Below, piece by piece: positions 34,091-49,000 of a stretch of DNA of 64,000 nucleotides. The position numbers were made by a program, and so were the translations under genes. The stretch is taken from contig CP136068.1 of NCBI GenBank assembly GCA_032622095.1, forward strand, positions 125,369,989-125,433,988, read 5' to 3'. Origin of the DNA: Siphonodentalium dalli (taxonomy: Eukaryota > Mollusca > Scaphopoda > Gadilida > Siphonodentaliidae). The notes below the pieces were generated by a model. It worked only from the letters and a program-made list of their open reading frames with translations. It was not told the DNA's origin and did no database searches. Each line of letters opens with the position of its first letter. Position 1 is the stretch's first letter.

Positions 34091-37000
34091 TGTTATGTAA
34101 TGTTCTCGATGTACCGTTGGCGGGATGGGGTGTCATGTAATGTTTTCGATGTACTGTTGGCGGGATGGGGTGTCATGTAATGTTTTCGATGTACTGTTGG
34201 TGGGCTGGGGTGTCATGTAATGTTCTCGATGTACTGTTGGCGGGATGGGGTGTTATGTAATGTTCTCGATGTACTGTTGGTGGGATGGGGTGTCATGTAA
34301 TGTTCTCGATGTACTGTTGGTGGGCTGGGGTGTCATGTAATGTTCTCGATGTACTGTTGGTGGGATGGGGTGTCATGTAATGTTCTCGATGTACTGTTGG
34401 TTGGATGGGGTGACATGTAATGTTCTCGATGTACTGTTGGCGGGATTGGGTGTCATGTAATGTTCTCGGTGTACTGTTGGTGGGATGGGGTGTCATGTAA
34501 TGTTCTCGATGTACTGTTGGCGGGATGGGGTGTCATGTAATGTTCTCGATGTACTGTTGGTGGGATGGGGTGTCATGTAATGTTCTCGATGTACTGTTGG
34601 CGGGATGGGGTGTCATGTAATGTTCTCGATGTACCGTTGGCGGGATGGGGTGTCATGTAATGTTCTCGATGTACCGTTGGCGGGATGGGGTGTCATGTAA
34701 TGTTCTCGATGTACTGTTGGCGGGATGGGGTGTCATGTAATGTTCTCGATGTACCGTTGGCGGGATGGGGTGTCATGTAATGTTCTCGATGTACTGTTGG
34801 CGGGATGGGGTGTTATGTAACGTTCTCGATGTACTGTTGGTGGGATGGGGTGTCATGTAATGTTCTCGATGTACTGTTGGTGGGCTGGGGTGTCATGTAA
34901 TGTTCTCGATGTACTGTTGGTGGGATGGGGTGACATGTAACGTTCTCGATGTACTGTTGGTGGGATGGGGTGTTATGTAATGTTCTCGATGTACTGTTGG
35001 CGGGATGGGGTGTTATGTAATGTTCTCGATGTACTGTTGGTGGGATGGGGTGTTATGTAATGTTTTCGATGTACTGTTGGTGGGCTGGGGTGTCATGTAA
35101 TGTTCTCGATGTACTGTTGGCGGGATGGGGTGTTATGTAACGTTCTCGATGTACTGTTGGTGGGATGGGGTGTCATGTAATGTTCTCGATGTACTGTTGG
35201 TGGGATGGGGTGTCATGTAATGTTTTCGGTGTACTGTTGGCGGGATGGGGTGACATGTAATGTTCTCGATGTACTGTTGGTGGGATGGGGTGTCATGTAA
35301 TGTTCTCGATGTACTGTTGGCGGGATGGGGTGACATGTAACGTTCTCGATGTACTGTTGGTGGGATGGGGTGTCATGTAATGTTTTCGGTGTACTGTTGG
35401 CGGGATGGGGTGACATGTAATGTTCTCGATGTACTGTTGGTGGGATGGGGTGTCATGTAATGTTTTCGGTGTACTGTTGGTGGGATGGGGTGTCATGTAA
35501 TGTTATCGATGTACCGTTGGTGGGATGGGGTGACATGTAATGTTCTCGATGTACTGTTGGTGGGATGGGGTGTCATGTAATGTTCTCGATGTACTGTTGG
35601 CGGGATGGGGTGACATGTAACGTTCTCGATGTACTGTTGGTGGAATGGGGTGTCATGTAATGTTTTCGGTGTACTGTTGGCGGGATGGGGTGACATGTAA
35701 TGTTCTCGATGTACTGTTGGTGGGATGGGGTGTCATGTAATGTTTTCGGTGTACTGTTGGTGGGATGGGGTGTCATGTAATGTTATCGATGTACCGTTGG
35801 TGGGATGGGGTGACATGTAATGTTCTCGATGTACTGTTGGTGGGATGGGGTGTCATGTAATGTTCTCGATGTACTGTTGGCGGGATGGGGTGTCATGTAA
35901 TGTTATCGATGTACTGTTGGTGGGATGGGGTGTCATGTAATGTTCTCGATGTACTGTTGGTGGGATGGGGTGTCATGTAATGTTCTCGATGTACTGTTGG
36001 CGGGATGGGGTGTCATGTAATGTTCTCGATGTACTGTTGGCGGGATGGGGTGACATGTAATGTTCTCGATGTACTGTTGGTGGGATGGGGTGTCATGTAA
36101 TGTTCTCGATGTACTGTTGGCGGGATGGGGTGTCATGTAATGTTCTCGATGTACTGTTGGCGGGATGGGGTGTCATGTAATGTTCTCGATGTACTGTTGG
36201 TGGGATGGGGTGTTATGTAATGTTCTCGATGTACTGTTGGTGGGATGGGGTGTCATGTAATGTTTTCGGTGTACTGTTGGCGGGATGGGGTGACATGTAA
36301 TGTTCTCGATGTACTGTTGGTGGGATGGGGTGTCATGTAATGTTCTCGATGTACTGTTGGCGGGATGGGGTGTCATGTAATGTTCTCGATGTACTGTTGG
36401 CGGGATGGGGTGTCATGTAATGTTCTCGATGTACTGTTGGCGGGATGGGGTGTCATGTAATGTTCTCGATGTACTGTTGGTGGGATGGGGTGTCATGTAA
36501 TGTTCTCGATGTACTGTTGGCGGGATGGGGTGTCATGTAATGTTCTCGATGTACTGTTGGTGGGATGGGGTGTTATGTAATGTTCTCGATGTACTGTTGG
36601 TGGGATGGGGTGACATGTAACGTTCTCGATGTACTGTTGGTGGGATGGGGTGTCATGTAATGTTTTCGGTGTACTGTTGGCGGGATGGGGTGACATGTAA
36701 TGTTCTCGATGTACTGTTGGTGGGATGGGGTGTCATGTAATGTTCTCGATGTACTGTTGGCGGGATGGGGTGTCATGTAATGTTCTCGATGTACTGTTGG
36801 TGGGATGGGGTGTCATGTAATGTTTTCGATGTACTGTTGGCGGGATGGGGTGTTATGTAATGTTCTCGATGTACTGTTTGCGGGATGGAGTGTCATGTAA
36901 TGTTCTCGATGTACTGTTGGTGGGATGGGGTGTCATGTAATGTTCTCGATGTACTGTTGGTGGGATGGGGTGTCATGTAATGTTCTCGATGTACTGTTGG

Positions 37001-40000
37001 TGGGATGGGGTGACATGTAATGTTCTCGATGTACTGTTGGTGGGATGGGGTGTCATGTAATGTTTTCGGTGTACTGTTGGCGGGATGGGGTGTTATGTAA
37101 TGTTCTCGATGTACTGTTGGCGGGATGGGGTGACATGTAATGTTCTCGATGTACTGTTGGTGGGATGGGGTGTCATGTAATGTTTTCGGTGAACTGTTGG
37201 CGGGATGGGGTGTCATGTAATGTTCTCGATGTACTGTTGGTGGGACGGGGTGTCATGTAATGTTCTCTATGTACTGTTGGTGGGATGGGGTGTTATGTAA
37301 TGTTCTCGATGTACTGTTGGCGGGATGGGGTGACATGTAATGTTTTCGGTGTACTGTTGGTGGGCTGGGGTGTCATGTAATGTTCTCGATGTACTGTTGG
37401 TGGGCTGGGGTGTCATGTAATGTTCTCGATGTACTGTTGGTGGGATGGGGTGTCATGTAATGTTCTCGATGTACTGTTGGTGGGTTGGGGTGTCATGTAA
37501 TGTTCTCGATGTACTGTTGGCGGGATGGGTTGTCATGTAATGTTCTCGATGTACTGTTGGCGGGATTGGGTGTCATGTAATGTTCTCGATGTACTGTTGG
37601 TGGGATGGGGTGTCATGTAATGTTCTCGATGTACTGTTGGTGGGATGGGGTGTCATGTAATGTTCTCGATGTACTGTTGGTGGGTTGGGGTGTCATGTAA
37701 TGTTCTCGATGTACTGTTGGCGGGATGGGTTGTCATGTAATGTTCTCGATGTACTGTTGGCGGGATTGGGTGTCATGTAATGTTCTCGATGTACTGTTGG
37801 TGGGATGGGGTGTCATGTAATGTTCTCGATGTACTGTTGGTGAGATGGGGTGTCATGTAATGTTTTCGATGTACTGCTGGTGGGCTGGGGTGTCATGTAA
37901 TGTTCTCGATGTACTGTTGGCGGGATGGGGTGTCATGTAATGTTCTCGATGTACTGTTGGCGGGATGGGGTGTCATGTAATGTTATCGATGTACTGTTGG
38001 CGGGATGGGGTGTCATGTAATGTTCTCTATGTACTGTTGGTGGGATGGGGTGTCATGTAATGTTTTCGGTGTACTGTTGGTGGGATGGGGTGACATGTAA
38101 CGTTCTCGATGTACTGTTGGTGGGATAGGGTGTCATGTAATGTTCTCGATGTACTGTTGGCGGGATGGGGTGTCATGTAATGTTCTCGATGTACTGTTGG
38201 TGGGATGGGGTGTCATGTAATGTTCTCGATGTACTGTTGGTGGGATGGGGTGTTATGTAATGTTCTCGATGTACTGTTGGCGGGATGGGGTGACATGTAA
38301 TGTTTTCGGTGTACTGTTGGTGGGCTGGGGTGTCATGTAATGTTCTCGATGTACTGTTGGTGGGCTGGGGTGTCATGTAATGTTCTCGATGTACTGTTGG
38401 TGGGATGGGGTGTCATGTAATGTTATCGATGTACTGTTGGTGGGATGGGGTGTCATGTAATGTTCTCGATGTACTGTTGGTGGGATGGGGTGTCATGTAA
38501 TGTTCTCGATGTACTGTTGGTGGGATGGGGTGTCATGTAATGTTTTCGATGTACTGCTGGTGGGCTGGGGTGTCATGTAATGTTCTCGATGTACTGTTGG
38601 CGGGATGGGGTGTCATGTAATGTTCTCGATGTACTGTTGGTGGGATGGGGTGTCATGTAATGTTCTCGATGTACTGTTGGTGGGATGGGGTGTCATGTAA
38701 TGTTCTCGATGTACTGTTGGTGGGATGGGGTGTCATGTAATGTTCTCGATGTACTGTTGGTGGGATGGGGTGTCATGTAATGTTCTCGATGTACTGTTGG
38801 TGGGATGGGGTGTCATGTAATGTTCTCGATGTACTGGTGGTGGGATGGGGTGTCATGTAATGTTATCGATGTACTGTTGGTGGGATGGGGTGTCATGTAA
38901 TGTTCTCGATGTACTGTTGGTGGGATGGGGTGTCATGTAATGTTCTCGATGTACTGTTGGTGGGATGGGGTGTCATGTAATGTTTTCGATGTACTGCTGG
39001 TGGGCTGGGGTGTCATGTAATGTTCTCGATGTACTGTTGGCGGGATGGGGTGTCATGTAATGTTCTCGATGTACTGTTGGTGGGATGGGGTGTCATGTAA
39101 TGTTCTCGATGTACTGTTGGTGGGATGGGGTGTCATGTAATGTTCTCGATGTACTGTTGGTGGGATGGGGTGTCATGTAATGTTCTCGATGTACTGGTGG
39201 TGGGATGGGGTGACATGTAATGTTCTCGATGTACTGTTGGCGGGATGGGGTGTCATGTAATGTTCTCGATGTACTGTTGGTGGGATGGGGTGTCATGTAA
39301 TGTTCTCGATGTACTGTTGGCGGGATGGGTTGTCATGTAATGTTCTCGATGTACTGTTGGCGGGATGGGGTGTTATGTAATGTTCTCGATGTACTGTTGG
39401 CGGGATGGGGTGTCATGTAATGTTCTCGATGTACTGTTGGTGGGATGGGGTGTCATGTAATGTTCTCGATGTACTGTTGGCGGGATGGGGTGTCATGTAA
39501 TGTTCTCGATGTACTGATGGCGGGATGGGTTGTCATGTAATGTTCTCGATGTACTGTTGGTGGGATGGGGTGTCATGTAATGTTCTCGATGTACTGTTGG
39601 TGGGATGGGGTGTCATGTAATGTTCTCGATGTACTGTTGGCGGGATGGGGTGTCATGTAATGTTCTCGATGTACTGTTGGCGGGATGGGTTGTCATGTAA
39701 TGTTCTCGATGTACTGTTGGCGGGATGGGTTGTCATGTAATGTTCTCGATGTACTGTTGGTGGGATGGGGTGTCATGTAATGTTCTCGATGTACTGTTGG
39801 CGGGATGGGGTGTTATGTAATGTTCTCGATGTACTGTTGGTGGGATGGGGTGTCATGTAATGTTCTCGATGTACTGTTGGTGGGATGGGGTGTCATGTAA
39901 TGTTCTCGATGTACTGGTGGTGGGATGGGTTGTCATGTAATGTTCTCGATGTACTGTTGGCGGGATGGGGTGTTATGTAATGTTCTCGATGTACTGTTGG

Positions 40001-43000
40001 CGGGATGGGGTGTCATGTAATGTTCTCGATGTACTGTTGGTGGGATGGGGTGTCATGTAATGTTCTCGATGTACTGTTGGCGGGATGGGGTGTCATGTAA
40101 TGTTCTCGATGTACTGTTGGCGGGATGGGTTGTCATGTAATGTTCTCGATGTACTGTTGGTGGGATGGGGTGTCATGTAATGTTCTCGATGTACTGTTGG
40201 CGGGATGGGGTGTCATGTAATGTTCTCGATGTACTGTTGGCGGGATGGGGTGTCATGTAATGTTCTCGATGTACTGTTGGCGGGATGGGGTGTCATGTAA
40301 TGTTCTCGATGTACTGTTGGCGGGATGGGGTGTCATGTAATGTTCTCGATGTACTGTTGGCGGGATGGGGTGTTATGTAATGTTCTCGATGTACTGTTGG
40401 CGGGATGGGGTGTCATGTAATGTTCTCGATGTACTGTTGGCGGGATGGGGTGTTATGTAATGTTCTCGATGTACTGTTGGTGGGTTGGGGTGTCATGTAA
40501 TGTTCTCGATGTACTGTTGGCGGGATGGGTTGTCATGTAATGTTCTCGATGTACTGTTGGCGGGATTGGGTGTCATGTAATGTTCTCGATGTACTGTTGG
40601 TGGGATGGGGTGTCATGTAATGTTCTCGATGTACTGTTGGTGAGATGGGGTGTCATGTAATGTTTTCGATGTACTGCTGGTGGGCTGGGGTGTCATGTAA
40701 TGTTCTCGATGTACTGTTGGCGGGATGGGGTGTCATGTAATGTTCTCGATGTACTGTTGGCGGGATGGGGTGTCATGTAATGTTATCGATGTACTGTTGG
40801 CGGGATGGGGTGTCATGTAATGTTCTCTATGTACTGTTGGTGGGATGGGGTGTCATGTAATGTTTTCGGTGTACTGTTGGTGGGATGGGGTGACATGTAA
40901 CGTTCTCGATGTACTGTTGGTGGGATAGGGTGTCATGTAATGTTCTCGATGTACTGTTGGCGGGATGGGGTGTCATGTAATGTTCTCGATGTACTGTTGG
41001 TGGGATGGGGTGTCATGTAATGTTCTCGATGTACTGTTGGTGGGATGGGGTGTTATGTAATGTTCTCGATGTACTGTTGGCGGGATGGGGTGACATGTAA
41101 TGTTTTCGGTGTACTGTTGGTGGGCTGGGGTGTCATGTAATGTTCTCGATGTACTGTTGGTGGGCTGGGGTGTCATGTAATGTTCTCGATGTACTGTTGG
41201 TGGGATGGGGTGTCATGTAATGTTATCGATGTACTGTTGGTGGGATGGGGTGTCATGTAATGTTCTCGATGTACTGTTGGTGGGATGGGGTGTCATGTAA
41301 TGTTCTCGATGTACTGTTGGTGGGATGGGGTGTCATGTAATGTTTTCGATGTACTGCTGGTGGGCTGGGGTGTCATGTAATGTTCTCGATGTACTGTTGG
41401 CGGGATGGGGTGTCATGTAATGTTCTCGATGTACTGTTGGTGGGATGGGGTGTCATGTAATGTTCTCGATGTACTGTTGGTGGGATGGGGTGTCATGTAA
41501 TGTTCTCGATGTACTGTTGGTGGGATGGGGTGTCATGTAATGTTCTCGATGTACTGTTGGTGGGATGGGGTGTCATGTAATGTTCTCGATGTACTGTTGG
41601 TGGGATGGGGTGTCATGTAATGTTCTCGATGTACTGGTGGTGGGATGGGGTGTCATGTAATGTTATCGATGTACTGTTGGTGGGATGGGGTGTCATGTAA
41701 TGTTCTCGATGTACTGTTGGTGGGATGGGGTGTCATGTAATGTTCTCGATGTACTGTTGGTGGGATGGGGTGTCATGTAATGTTTTCGATGTACTGCTGG
41801 TGGGCTGGGGTGTCATGTAATGTTCTCGATGTACTGTTGGCGGGATGGGGTGTCATGTAATGTTCTCGATGTACTGTTGGTGGGATGGGGTGTCATGTAA
41901 TGTTCTCGATGTACTGTTGGTGGGATGGGGTGTCATGTAATGTTCTCGATGTACTGTTGGTGGGATGGGGTGTCATGTAATGTTCTCGATGTACTGGTGG
42001 TGGGATGGGGTGACATGTAATGTTCTCGATGTACTGTTGGCGGGATGGGGTGTCATGTAATGTTCTCGATGTACTGTTGGTGGGATGGGGTGTCATGTAA
42101 TGTTCTCGATGTACTGTTGGCGGGATGGGTTGTCATGTAATGTTCTCGATGTACTGTTGGCGGGATGGGGTGTTATGTAATGTTCTCGATGTACTGTTGG
42201 CGGGATGGGGTGTCATGTAATGTTCTCGATGTACTGTTGGTGGGATGGGGTGTCATGTAATGTTCTCGATGTACTGTTGGCGGGATGGGGTGTCATGTAA
42301 TGTTCTCGATGTACTGATGGCGGGATGGGTTGTCATGTAATGTTCTCGATGTACTGTTGGTGGGATGGGGTGTCATGTAATGTTCTCGATGTACTGTTGG
42401 TGGGATGGGGTGTCATGTAATGTTCTCGATGTACTGTTGGCGGGATGGGGTGTCATGTAATGTTCTCGATGTACTGTTGGCGGGATGGGTTGTCATGTAA
42501 TGTTCTCGATGTACTGTTGGCGGGATGGGTTGTCATGTAATGTTCTCGATGTACTGTTGGTGGGATGGGGTGTCATGTAATGTTCTCGATGTACTGTTGG
42601 CGGGATGGGGTGTTATGTAATGTTCTCGATGTACTGTTGGTGGGATGGGGTGTCATGTAATGTTCTCGGTGTACTGTTGGTGGGATGGGGTGTCATGTAA
42701 TGTTCTCGATGTACTGGTGGTGGGATGGGTTGTCATGTAATGTTCTCGATGTACTGTTGGCGGGATGGGGTGTTATGTAATGTTCTCGATGTACTGTTGG
42801 CGGGATGGGGTGTCATGTAATGTTCTCGATGTACTGTTGGTGGGATGGGGTGTCATGTAATGTTCTCGATGTACTGTTGGCGGGATGGGGTGTCATGTAA
42901 TGTTCTCGATGTACTGTTGGCGGGATGGGTTGTCATGTAATGTTCTCGATGTACTGTTGGTGGGATGGGGTGTCATGTAATGTTCTCGATGTACTGTTGG

Positions 43001-46000
43001 CGGGATGGGGTGTCATGTAATGTTCTCGATGTACTGTTGGCGGGATGGGGTGTCATGTAATGTTCTCGATGTACTGTTGGCGGGATGGGGTGTCATGTAA
43101 TGTTCTCGATGTACTGTTGGCGGGATGGGGTGTCATGTAATGTTCTCGATGTACTGTTGGCGGGATGGGGTGTTATGTAATGTTCTCGATGTACTGTTGG
43201 CGGGATGGGGTGTCATGTAATGTTCTCGATGTACTGTTGGCGGGATGGGGTGTTATGTAATGTTCTCGATGTACTGTTGGTGGGATGGGGTGTCATGTAA
43301 TGTTCTCGATGTACTGTTGGCGGGATGGGGTGTCATGTAATGTTCTCGATGTACTGTTGGCGGGATGGGGTGTCATGTAATGTTCTCGATGTACTGTTGG
43401 CGGGATGGGGTGTCATGTAATGTTCTCGATGTACTGTTGGCGGGATGGGGTGTCATGTAATGTTCTCGATGTACTGTTGGCGGGATGGGTTGTCATGTAA
43501 TGTTCTCGATGTACTGTTGGTGGGATGGGGTGTCATGTAATGTTCTCGATGTACTGTTGGCGGGATGGGGTGTTATGTAATGTTCTCGATGTACTGTTGG
43601 TGGGATGGGGTGTCATGTAATGTTCTCGATGTACTGTTGGCGGGATGGGGTGTCATGTAATGTTCTCGATGTACTGTTGGCGGGATGGGGTGTCATGTAA
43701 TGTTCTCGATGTACTGTTGGCGGGATGGGGTGTCATGTAATGTTCTCGATGTACTGTTGGCGGGATGGGTTGTCATGTAATGTTCTCGATGTACTGTTGG
43801 TGGGATGGGGTGTCATGTAATGTTCTCGATGTACTGTTGGCGGGATGGGGTGTCATGTAATGTTCTCGATGTACTGTTGGCGGGATGGGGTGTCATGTAA
43901 TGTTCTCGATGTACTGTTGGCGGGATGGGGTGTCATGTAATGTTCTCGATGTACTGTTGGCGGGATGGGGTGTCATGTAATGTTCTCGATGTACTGTTGG
44001 CGGGATGGGGTGTCATGTAATGTTCTCGATGTACTGTTGGCGGGATGGGGTGTCATGTAATGTTCTCGATGTACTGTTGGCGGGATGGGGTGTCATGTAA
44101 TGTTCTCGATGTACTGTTGGTGGGATGGGGTGTCATGTAATGTTCTCGATGTACTGTTGGTGGGATGGGGTGTCATGTAATGTTCTCGATGTACTGTTGG
44201 CGGGATGGGGTGTCATGTAATGTTCTCGATGTACTGTTGGTGGGATGGGGTGTCATGTAATGTTCTCGATGTACTGTTGGCGGGATGGGGTGTCATGTAA
44301 TGTTCTCGATGTACTGTTGGTGGGATGGGGTGTCATGTAATGTTCTCGATGTACTGTTGGTGGGATAGGGTGTCATGTAATGTTCTCGATGTACTGTTGG
44401 TGGGATGGGGTGTCATGTAATGTTCTCGATGTACTGTTGGTGGGATGGGGTGTCATGTAATGTTCTCGATGTACTGTTGGCGGGATGGGGTGTCATGTAA
44501 TGTTCTCGATGTACTGTTGGCGGGATGGGGTGTTATGTAATGTTCTCGATGCACTGTTGGCGGGATGGGGTGTCATGTAATGTTCTCGATGTACTGTTGG
44601 TGGGATTGGGTGTCATGTAATGTTCTCGATGTACTGTTGGTGGGATGGGGTGTCATGTAATGTTCTCGATGTACTGTTGGCGGGATGGGGTGTCATGTAA
44701 TGTTCTCGATGTACTGTTGGTGGGATGGGGTGTCATGTAATGTTCTCGATGTACTGTTGGTGGGATAGGGTGTCATGTAATGTTCTCGATGTACTGTTGG
44801 TGGGATGGGGTGTCATGTAATGTTCTCGATGTACTGTTGGTGGGATGGGGTGTCATGTAATGTTCTCGATGTACTGTTGGCGGGATGGGGTGTCATGTAA
44901 TGTTCTCGATGTACTGTTGGTGGGATTGGGTGTCATGTAATGTTCTCGATGTACTGTTGGTGGGATGGGGTTTCATGTAATGTTATCGATGTACTGTTGG
45001 CGGGATGGGGTGTCATGTAATGTTCTCGATGTACTGTTGGTGGGATGGGGTGTCATGTAATGTTCTCGATGTACTGTTGGTGGGATGGGGTGTCATGTAA
45101 TGTTCTCGATGTACTGTTGGCGGGATGGGGTGTCATGTAATGTTCTCGATGTACTGTTGGTGGGATGGGGTGTCATGTAATGTTCTCGATGTACTGTTGG
45201 CGGGATGGGGTGTCATGTAATGTTCTCGATGTACTGTTGGCGGGATGGGTTGTCATGTAATGTTCTCGATGTACTGTTGGTGGGATTGGGTGTCATGTAA
45301 TGTTCTCGATGTACTGTTGGTGGGATGGGGTGTCATGTAATGTTCTCGATGTACTGTTGGCGGGATGGGGTGTCATGTAATGTTCTCGATGTACTGTTGG
45401 TGGGATGGGGTGTCATGTAATGTTCTCGATGTACTGTTGGTGGGATGGGGTGTCATGTAATGTTCTCGATGTACTGTTGGCGGGATGGGGTGTCATGTAA
45501 TGTTCTCGATGTACTGTTGGTGGGATGGGGTGTCATGTAATGTTCTCGATGTACTGTTGGCGGGATGGGGTGTCATGTAATGTTCTCGATGTACTGTTGG
45601 CGGGATGGGGTGTCATGTAATGTTCTCGATGTACTGTTGGTGGGCTGGGGTGTCATGTAATGTTCTCGATGTACTGTTGGTGGGATGGGGTGTCATGTAA
45701 TGTTCTCGATGTACTGTTGGCGGGATGGGGTGTCATGTAATGTTCTCGATGTACTGTTGGCGGGATGGGGTGTCATGTAATGTTCTCGATGTACTGTTGG
45801 TGGGCTGGGGTGTCATGTAATGTTCTCGATGTACTGTTGGCGGGATGGGGTGACATGTAATGTTCTCGATGTACTGTTGGCGGGATGGGGTGACATGTAA
45901 TGTTATCGATGTACCGTTGGTGGGATGGGGTGTCATGTAATGTTCTCGATGTACTGTTGGTGGGATGGGGTGACATGTAATGTTCTCGATGTACTGTTGG

Positions 46001-49000
46001 CGGGATGGGGTGTCATGTAATGTTCTCGATGTACTGTTGGTGGGATGGGGTGACATGTAATGTTCTCGATGTACTGTTGGCGGGATGGGTTGTCATGTAA
46101 TGTTCTCGATGTACTGTTGGCGGGATGGGGTGTCATGTAATGTTCTCGATGTACTGTTGGTGGGATGGGGTGACATGTAATGTTCTCGATGTACTGTTGG
46201 CGGGATGGGGTGTCATGTAATGTTCTCGATGTACTGTTGGCGGGATGGGGTGACATGTAATGTTCTCGATGTACTGTTGGCGGGATGGGGTGTCATGTAA
46301 TGTTCTCGATGTACTGTTGGCGGGATGGGGTGTCATGTAATGTTCTCGATGTACTGTTGGTGGGATGGGGTGACATGTAATGTTCTCGATGTACTGTTGG
46401 CGGGATGGGGTGTCATGTAATGTTCTCGATGTACTGTTGGCGGGATGGGGTGTCATGTAATGTTCTCGATGTACTGTTGGCGGGATGGGGTGACATGTAA
46501 TGTTCTCGATGTACTGTTGGCGGGATGGGGTGACATGTAATGTTCTCGATGTACTGTTGGTGGGCTGGGGTGTCATGTAATGTTCTCGATGTACTGTTGG
46601 CGGGATGGGGTGACATGTAATGTTCTCGATGTACTGTTGGCGGGATGGGGTGACATGTAATGTTCTCGATGTACTGTTGGTGGGCTGGGGTGTCATGTAA
46701 TGTTCTCGATGTACTGTTGGCGGGATGGGGTGTCATGTAATGTTCTCGATGTACTGTTGGCGGGATGGGGTGTTATGTAATGTTCTCGATGTACTGTTGG
46801 TGGGATGGGGTGTCATGTAATGTTCTCGATGTACTGTTGGTGGGATGGGGTGACATGTAATGTTCTCGATGTACTGTTGGTGGGATGGGGTGACATGTAA
46901 TGTTCTCGATGTACTGTTGGTGGGCTGGGGTGTCATGTAATGTTCTCGATGTACTGTTGGCGGGATGGGGTGACATGTAATGTTCTCGATGTACTGTTGG
47001 CGGGATGGGGTGACATGTAATGTTCTCGATGTACTGTTGGTGGGCTGGGGTGTCATGTAATGTTCTCGATGTACTGTTGGCGGGATGGGGTGTCATGTAA
47101 TGTTCTCGATGTACTGTTGGCGGGATGGGGTGTTATGTAATGTTCTCGATGTACTGTTGGTGGGATGGGGTGTCATGTAATGTTCTCGATGTACTGTTGG
47201 TGGGATGGGGTGACATGTAATGTTCTCGATGTACTGTTGGTGGGCTGGGGTGTCATGTAATGTTCTCGATGTACTGTTGGTGGGATGGGGTGTCATGTAA
47301 TGTTCTCGATGTACTGTTGGTGGGATGGGGTGACATGTAATGTTCTCGATGTACTGTTGGCGGGATGGGGTGACATGTAATGTTCTCGATGTACTGTTGG
47401 CGGGATGGGGTGTCATGTAATGTTCTCGATGTACTGTTGGTGGGATGGGGTGTCATGTAATGTTCTCGATGTACTGTTGGCGGGATGGGGTGTCATGTAA
47501 TGTTCTCGATGTACTGTTGGCGGGATGGGGTGACATGTAATGTTCTCGGTGTACTGTTGGCGGGATGGGGTGACATGTAATGTTCTCGGTGTACTGTTGG
47601 CGGGATGGGGTGTCATGTGATGTTCTCGATGTACTGTTGGTGGGATGGGGTGTCATGTAATGTTCTCGATGTACTGTTGGTGGGCTGAGGTGTCATGTAA
47701 TGTTCTCGATGTACTGTTGGCGGGATGGGGTGACATGTAATGTTCTCGATGTACTGTTGGCGGGATGGGGTGTCATGTAATGTTCTCGATGTACTGTTGG
47801 TGGGCTGGGGTGTTATGTAATGTTCTCGATGTACTGTTGGTGGGCTGGGGTGTCATGTAATGTTCTCGATGTACTGTTGGTGGGCTGAGGTGTCATGTAA
47901 TGTTCTCGATGTACTGTTGGTGGGATGGGGTGTCATGTAATGTTCTCGATGTACTGTTGGTGGGATGGGGTGTCATGTAATGTTCTCGATGTACTGTTGG
48001 CGGGATGGGGTGTCATGTAATGTTCTCGATGTACCGTTGGCGGGATGGGGTGTTATGTAATGTTTTTGGTGTACTGTTGGTGGGATGGGGTGACATGTAA
48101 TGTTCTCGATGTACTGTTGGCGGGATGGGGTGTCACGTAATGTTCTCGATGTACTGTTGGCGGGATGGGGTGTCATGTAATGTTCTCGATGTACTGTTGG
48201 CGGGATGGGGTGTCATGTAATGTTCTCGATGTACTGTTGGCGGGATGGGGTGTCATGTAATGTTCTCGATGTACTGGTGGTGGGATGGGGTGTTATGTAA
48301 TGTTCTCGATGTACTGTTGGTGGGATGGAGTGTCATGTAATGTTCTCGATGTACTGTTGGTGGGATGGGGTGTCATGTAATGTGCTCGATGTACTGTTGG
48401 CGGGATGGGGTGTCATGTAATGTTCTCGATGTACTGTTGGCGGATGCGGTGTCATGTAATGTTCTCGATGTACTGTTGGTGGGATGGGGTGTCATGTAAT
48501 GTGCTCGATGTACTGTTGGCGGGATGGGGTGTCATGTAATGTTCTCGATGTACTGTTGGCGGATGCGGTGTTATGTAATGTTCTCGATGTACCGTTGGTG
48601 GGATGGGGTGTCATGTAATGTTTTCGGTGTACTGTTGGTGGGATGGGGTGTCATGTAATGTTCTCGATGTACTGTTGGCGGGATGGGGTGTTATGTAATG
48701 TTCTCGATGTACTGTTGGCGGGATGGGGTGTCATGTAATGTTCTCGATGTACTGTTGGCGGGATGGGGTGTCATGTAATGTTCTCGATGTACTGTTGGTG
48801 GGATGGGGTGTCATGTAATGTTCTCGATGTACTATTGGTGGGATGGGGTGTCATGTAATGTTCTCGATGTACTGTTGGTGGGCTGGGGTGTCATGTAATG
48901 TTCTCGATGTACTGTTGGCGGGATGGGGTGTCATGTAATGTTCTCGATGTACTGTTGGTGGGATGGGGTGTCATGTAATGTTCTCGATGTACTGTTGGCG

